A DNA stretch of 22,890 nucleotides from Patescibacteria group bacterium (GTDB lineage Bacteria; Patescibacteriota; Minisyncoccia; Phycocordibacterales; Phycocordibacteraceae), in contig JAHJIK010000027.1 of NCBI GenBank assembly GCA_018823385.1, positions 1 to 22,890 of the forward strand, read 5' to 3'. Below, piece by piece: positions 21,302 through 22,890 of the stretch. Position 1 is the stretch's first letter, and each line of letters starts with the position of its first letter. Below the pieces are notes generated by a model, which was not told the DNA's origin, did not search any database, and worked only from the letters and a program-made list of their open reading frames with translations. The translations under genes and the position numbers were made by a program.

Positions 21302-21331
21302 GGATTAAGTATAACCTCTCTTTTGGTTGAG

Positions 21332-21370
21332 TGTACTGACCCCCATTCTTCAGACACTCTTCTCGAACAA
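21332..21370. repeat. Left terminal inverted repeat of the IS3 element
   Basis: Begins TGTACTGACCCCCA and ends CTTCTCGAACAA; it pairs imperfectly with 22451-22489. Confidence 0.8.
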
Positions 21371-21374
21371 TTAG

Positions 21375-22175
21375 TCACAGTGTAGCGTTGGCGTGCAATT
21401 GTGCAAACTGTCTTGGTGCCATCTTGAGCGCTGAGTGAATACGCGTTGTGTTGTACGTGTGGATAGTTTGGTAGATAGCTGCTACGAGTTCTCCGAGTGC
21501 GTTGAAGCGGTTTGGGTCTCCCAGGTCTGTCTTGAACTTTCCATAGAAGGACTCCTGGTATCCGTTCTCCCAGGGGCAGCCAGGTTTGCTGCGTGAGACG
21601 GTGGTGCCGAGTGTCGCAAGGAGCTCCAGAAACGCACGTGCGTTGTACTCCACGCCATTGTCGCTGTGGAAGAGGAGGGGTCGTGCGTGATACTGGAGCG
21701 CGGCACAGAGTGCTTGGGTGACGAGCACGGTACCACCCTTCGTGCCAACTGATAGACCCACAATGTCACGAGTATATACATCCATAGTGGTGGCAACTCT
21801 GATGTCCTTGTCTTTGAAATACACGTGCGTGAAGTCAGCAACCCAGACGTGACCGGGGTATGCAGGAGTCACTCGCATCAAGTGATTCGGAAACTCGGCG
21901 GCTTGTTTCCTTGGTTTCTTCCAACGTTTGCCGCGTCTCCTGTATGCTTTGATGCCGAACAACCTCATCACTCGCTGCACTCTCTTCTTGTTCAGCTTCA
22001 AATGAAGAGCGACTCTGCGGTACCCATACGAGGGATGGTTCCGTAACACCTCCTCAATACGACACTTCAGCTTCCAGTCTTCTGACTCTTTCTTCTTTGC
22101 GTAGTAGAGGGTGGAGCGCGCAATGCCCCGCGCACGAGCCTGTGCGCTTTTGGTGAGTCCTGCGTGTTCACTCAC
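21375..22175 (-). CDS. IS3 transposase OrfB (DDE integrase domain)
   Basis: The 266-residue protein has an HTH_21-like start (RIEEVLRNHPSYGYRRVALHL) and an rve integrase core with the catalytic triad: Asp in WVADFTHVYF, Asp in LLFHSDNGVEY and Glu in GCPWENGYQESFYGKFK. It ends with the typical YNTTRIHSALKMAPRQF. It begins at GTG, overlapping the orfA TGA (GTGA). Just upstream is CAAAAAAAGAAG, where a -1 frameshift on A-AAA-AAG would make the OrfAB fusion used by IS3 elements. Confidence 0.92.
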   Translation of the reverse strand: MSEHAGLTKSAQARARGIARSTLYYAKKKESEDWKLKCRIEEVLRNHPSYGYRRVALHLKLNKKRVQRVMRLFGIKAYRRRGKRWKKPRKQAAEFPNHLMRVTPAYPGHVWVADFTHVYFKDKDIRVATTMDVYTRDIVGLSVGTKGGTVLVTQALCAALQYHARPLLFHSDNGVEYNARAFLELLATLGTTVSRSKPGCPWENGYQESFYGKFKTDLGDPNRFNALGELVAAIYQTIHTYNTTRIHSALKMAPRQFAQLHANATL

Positions 22176-22432
22176 TTCTTTTTTTGGGACTCAGACAACT
22201 TGAGGGTCATGAGACCAACAAGCTTGAGAAGTTCGTCATTCTCACGTCTCAATTTAGCGATCTCAAGCACACTTCCGGTACCTTCTGTTTTTGCGCCAAG
22301 CCACCCGTATATTGTGCTGTCGTGAAGACCATGTTCGCGGGCAGCTTGTGCGACAGAGACCCCTTCGTTTTTGATACGGTTAATGATTTGGTCCTTGACT
22401 TCAGGAGACGTGCGGTGTTGCTTCATATACAA
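22172..22432 (-). CDS. IS3 transposase OrfA (helix-turn-helix)
   Basis: The 86-residue protein contains an HTH_Tnp_1 domain (SPEVKDQIINRIKNEGVSVAQAAREHGLHDSTIYGWL) followed by a leucine-zipper-like coiled coil (LEIAKLRRENDELLKLVGLMTLKLSE). It ends in QKKK on the slippery run of seven A. It binds the element ends and dimerises with OrfB. Confidence 0.88.
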   Translation of the reverse strand: MYMKQHRTSPEVKDQIINRIKNEGVSVAQAAREHGLHDSTIYGWLGAKTEGTGSVLEIAKLRRENDELLKLVGLMTLKLSESQKKK

Positions 22433-22450
22433 GTATATTAATGAATATTC

Positions 22451-22489
22451 TTGTTCGAGAAAGGTGTATGAAATTTGGGGGTCGGGTCA
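22451..22489. repeat. Right terminal inverted repeat of the IS3 element
   Basis: Starts TTGTTCGAGAAAGGTG and ends GGGGGTCGGGTCA; complement matches the left end imperfectly. Confidence 0.8.
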
Positions 22490-22890
22490 AGGGTGGAGAT
22501 GGGGCTCTGGCCGAGTCGAGCCCCTACGGGATATTTAAACGAGAAACGCGTTGATAAGAAGTGCGAATCATATATAGATCCTGAAAGAGGTCCGGTTATT
22601 AAGAAGATGTTCGAGAAGGTAGCGTATGAGAAGTGGAGCGGGCGGAAGATATATAACTGGCTGAAATTCGAACTCAACTTTAAGACCGCTGCCGGGAACA
22701 AGAATCTGAGCTTGAGCAATATCTACATCATCCTCCAGAGCCCCTTCTACTATGGAGTATTCGAGTACCCAAAGGACTCTGGACGCTGGTATCAAGGGAA
22801 ACACGAGCCACTGATATCCAAAGAGCTGTACGACCTTGTTCAGGAACAAGTGAAGAGCCAAGTTGTTCGTTCTGAAAGCAAAGAGTTCGC
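22490..22890 (+). pseudogene. Large serine recombinase, 5' part missing at the IS3 junction
   Basis: Immediately after the IS end an open frame reads RVEMGLWPSRAPTGYLNEKR, the conserved start of the Recombinase domain that follows the catalytic resolvase domain. It continues with DPERGPVIKKMFEKVAYEKWSGRKIYNWL and NLSLSNIYIILQSPFYYGVFEY to the window edge. The N-terminal serine catalytic domain is not found to the left of the IS; the left flank is the upstream region of the 486-residue membrane gene. The remaining piece has no upstream start and cannot be a working recombinase as it stands. The C-terminus lies outside the window. Confidence 0.78.

Larger units (their letters stand above)
21332..22489 (-). 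mobile_element. Complete IS3-family insertion sequence
   Basis: Imperfect terminal inverted repeats of about 39 bases bound the element: TGTACTGACCCCCATTCTTC at the left, and the complement of the right end reads TGACCCGACCCCCAAATTTC; both end in TTCTCGAACAA. Inside are overlapping orfA and orfB on the minus strand. The bases just outside the two ends do not match as a target duplication, and the right flank is the middle of a recombinase gene, so the flanks were rearranged after insertion. Confidence 0.88.

Overview
The window reads as a bacterial chromosome or large contig segment made of two kinds of DNA. The first kind covers about 1-4900, 10800-14900 and 18500-22890. It is moderate in G+C, its genes are tightly packed and mostly on the minus strand, and it is rich in small membrane and hydrolase proteins: DUF305, a glutaredoxin-MauE fusion, Nudix, GrpB, DHH phosphoesterase and COG4705. 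With the IS3-type insertion sequence and a large serine recombinase of the 'GLWPSRAPTGYLN' type, this resembles Candidate Phyla Radiation (Patescibacteria/Parcubacteria-like) genomes. That assignment rests on gene style only and is an inference. The second kind covers about 4920-10750 and 14950-18500. It is visibly richer in G+C and carries unrelated accessory genes.

Layout: 1-4900 holds a redox and metal-type cluster (glutaredoxin-MauE, two DUF305 proteins, a Met/His/Cys-rich membrane protein) and a sigma factor, membrane protein and COG4705 operon. From 4920 to 10750 lies accessory block 1: two related degenerate Nudix-like genes, a membrane-anchored triple zinc-ribbon protein behind a probable structured RNA, a metallo-beta-lactamase-fold hydrolase with a membrane partner, and a second zinc-ribbon protein whose ribosome binding site sits in a hairpin. 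From 14822 down to 10807 runs a six-gene minus-strand operon: SET methyltransferase, NlpC/P60-like, SRPBCC, alpha/beta hydrolase with a mutated nucleophile, alpha/beta hydrolase-Nudix fusion, DHH phosphoesterase. From 14950 to 18500 lies accessory block 2: an Mrr-like restriction endonuclease, an NTF2-like protein, a protein of unknown function and a small ORF. From 18500 to the end come a GrpB-HAD fusion, a large membrane protein, a complete IS3-family element and a serine recombinase whose 5' part is missing at the IS junction.

The most striking feature is a family of repeats, all in the same (+) orientation, that punctuates both accessory blocks. Each copy begins with a conserved head (core GGCTGGGG, read as WLG), continues with a variable small reading frame, and ends with a tail of 9-base units (GACGTCCCC GAAGTCCCC, read as DVP EVP). 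In the best copies (F, D) head and tail are imperfect inverted complements. Five copies carry head and/or tail strongly (4920, 7134, 14952, 16124, 17768), one is a lone tail (5615) and one is weak (9764). Both G+C-rich blocks start with the same 14-base head end (TTGTTTATCGACGC). I interpret the blocks as repeat-punctuated gene-cassette arrays. No integrase is visible here and the mechanism is unknown.
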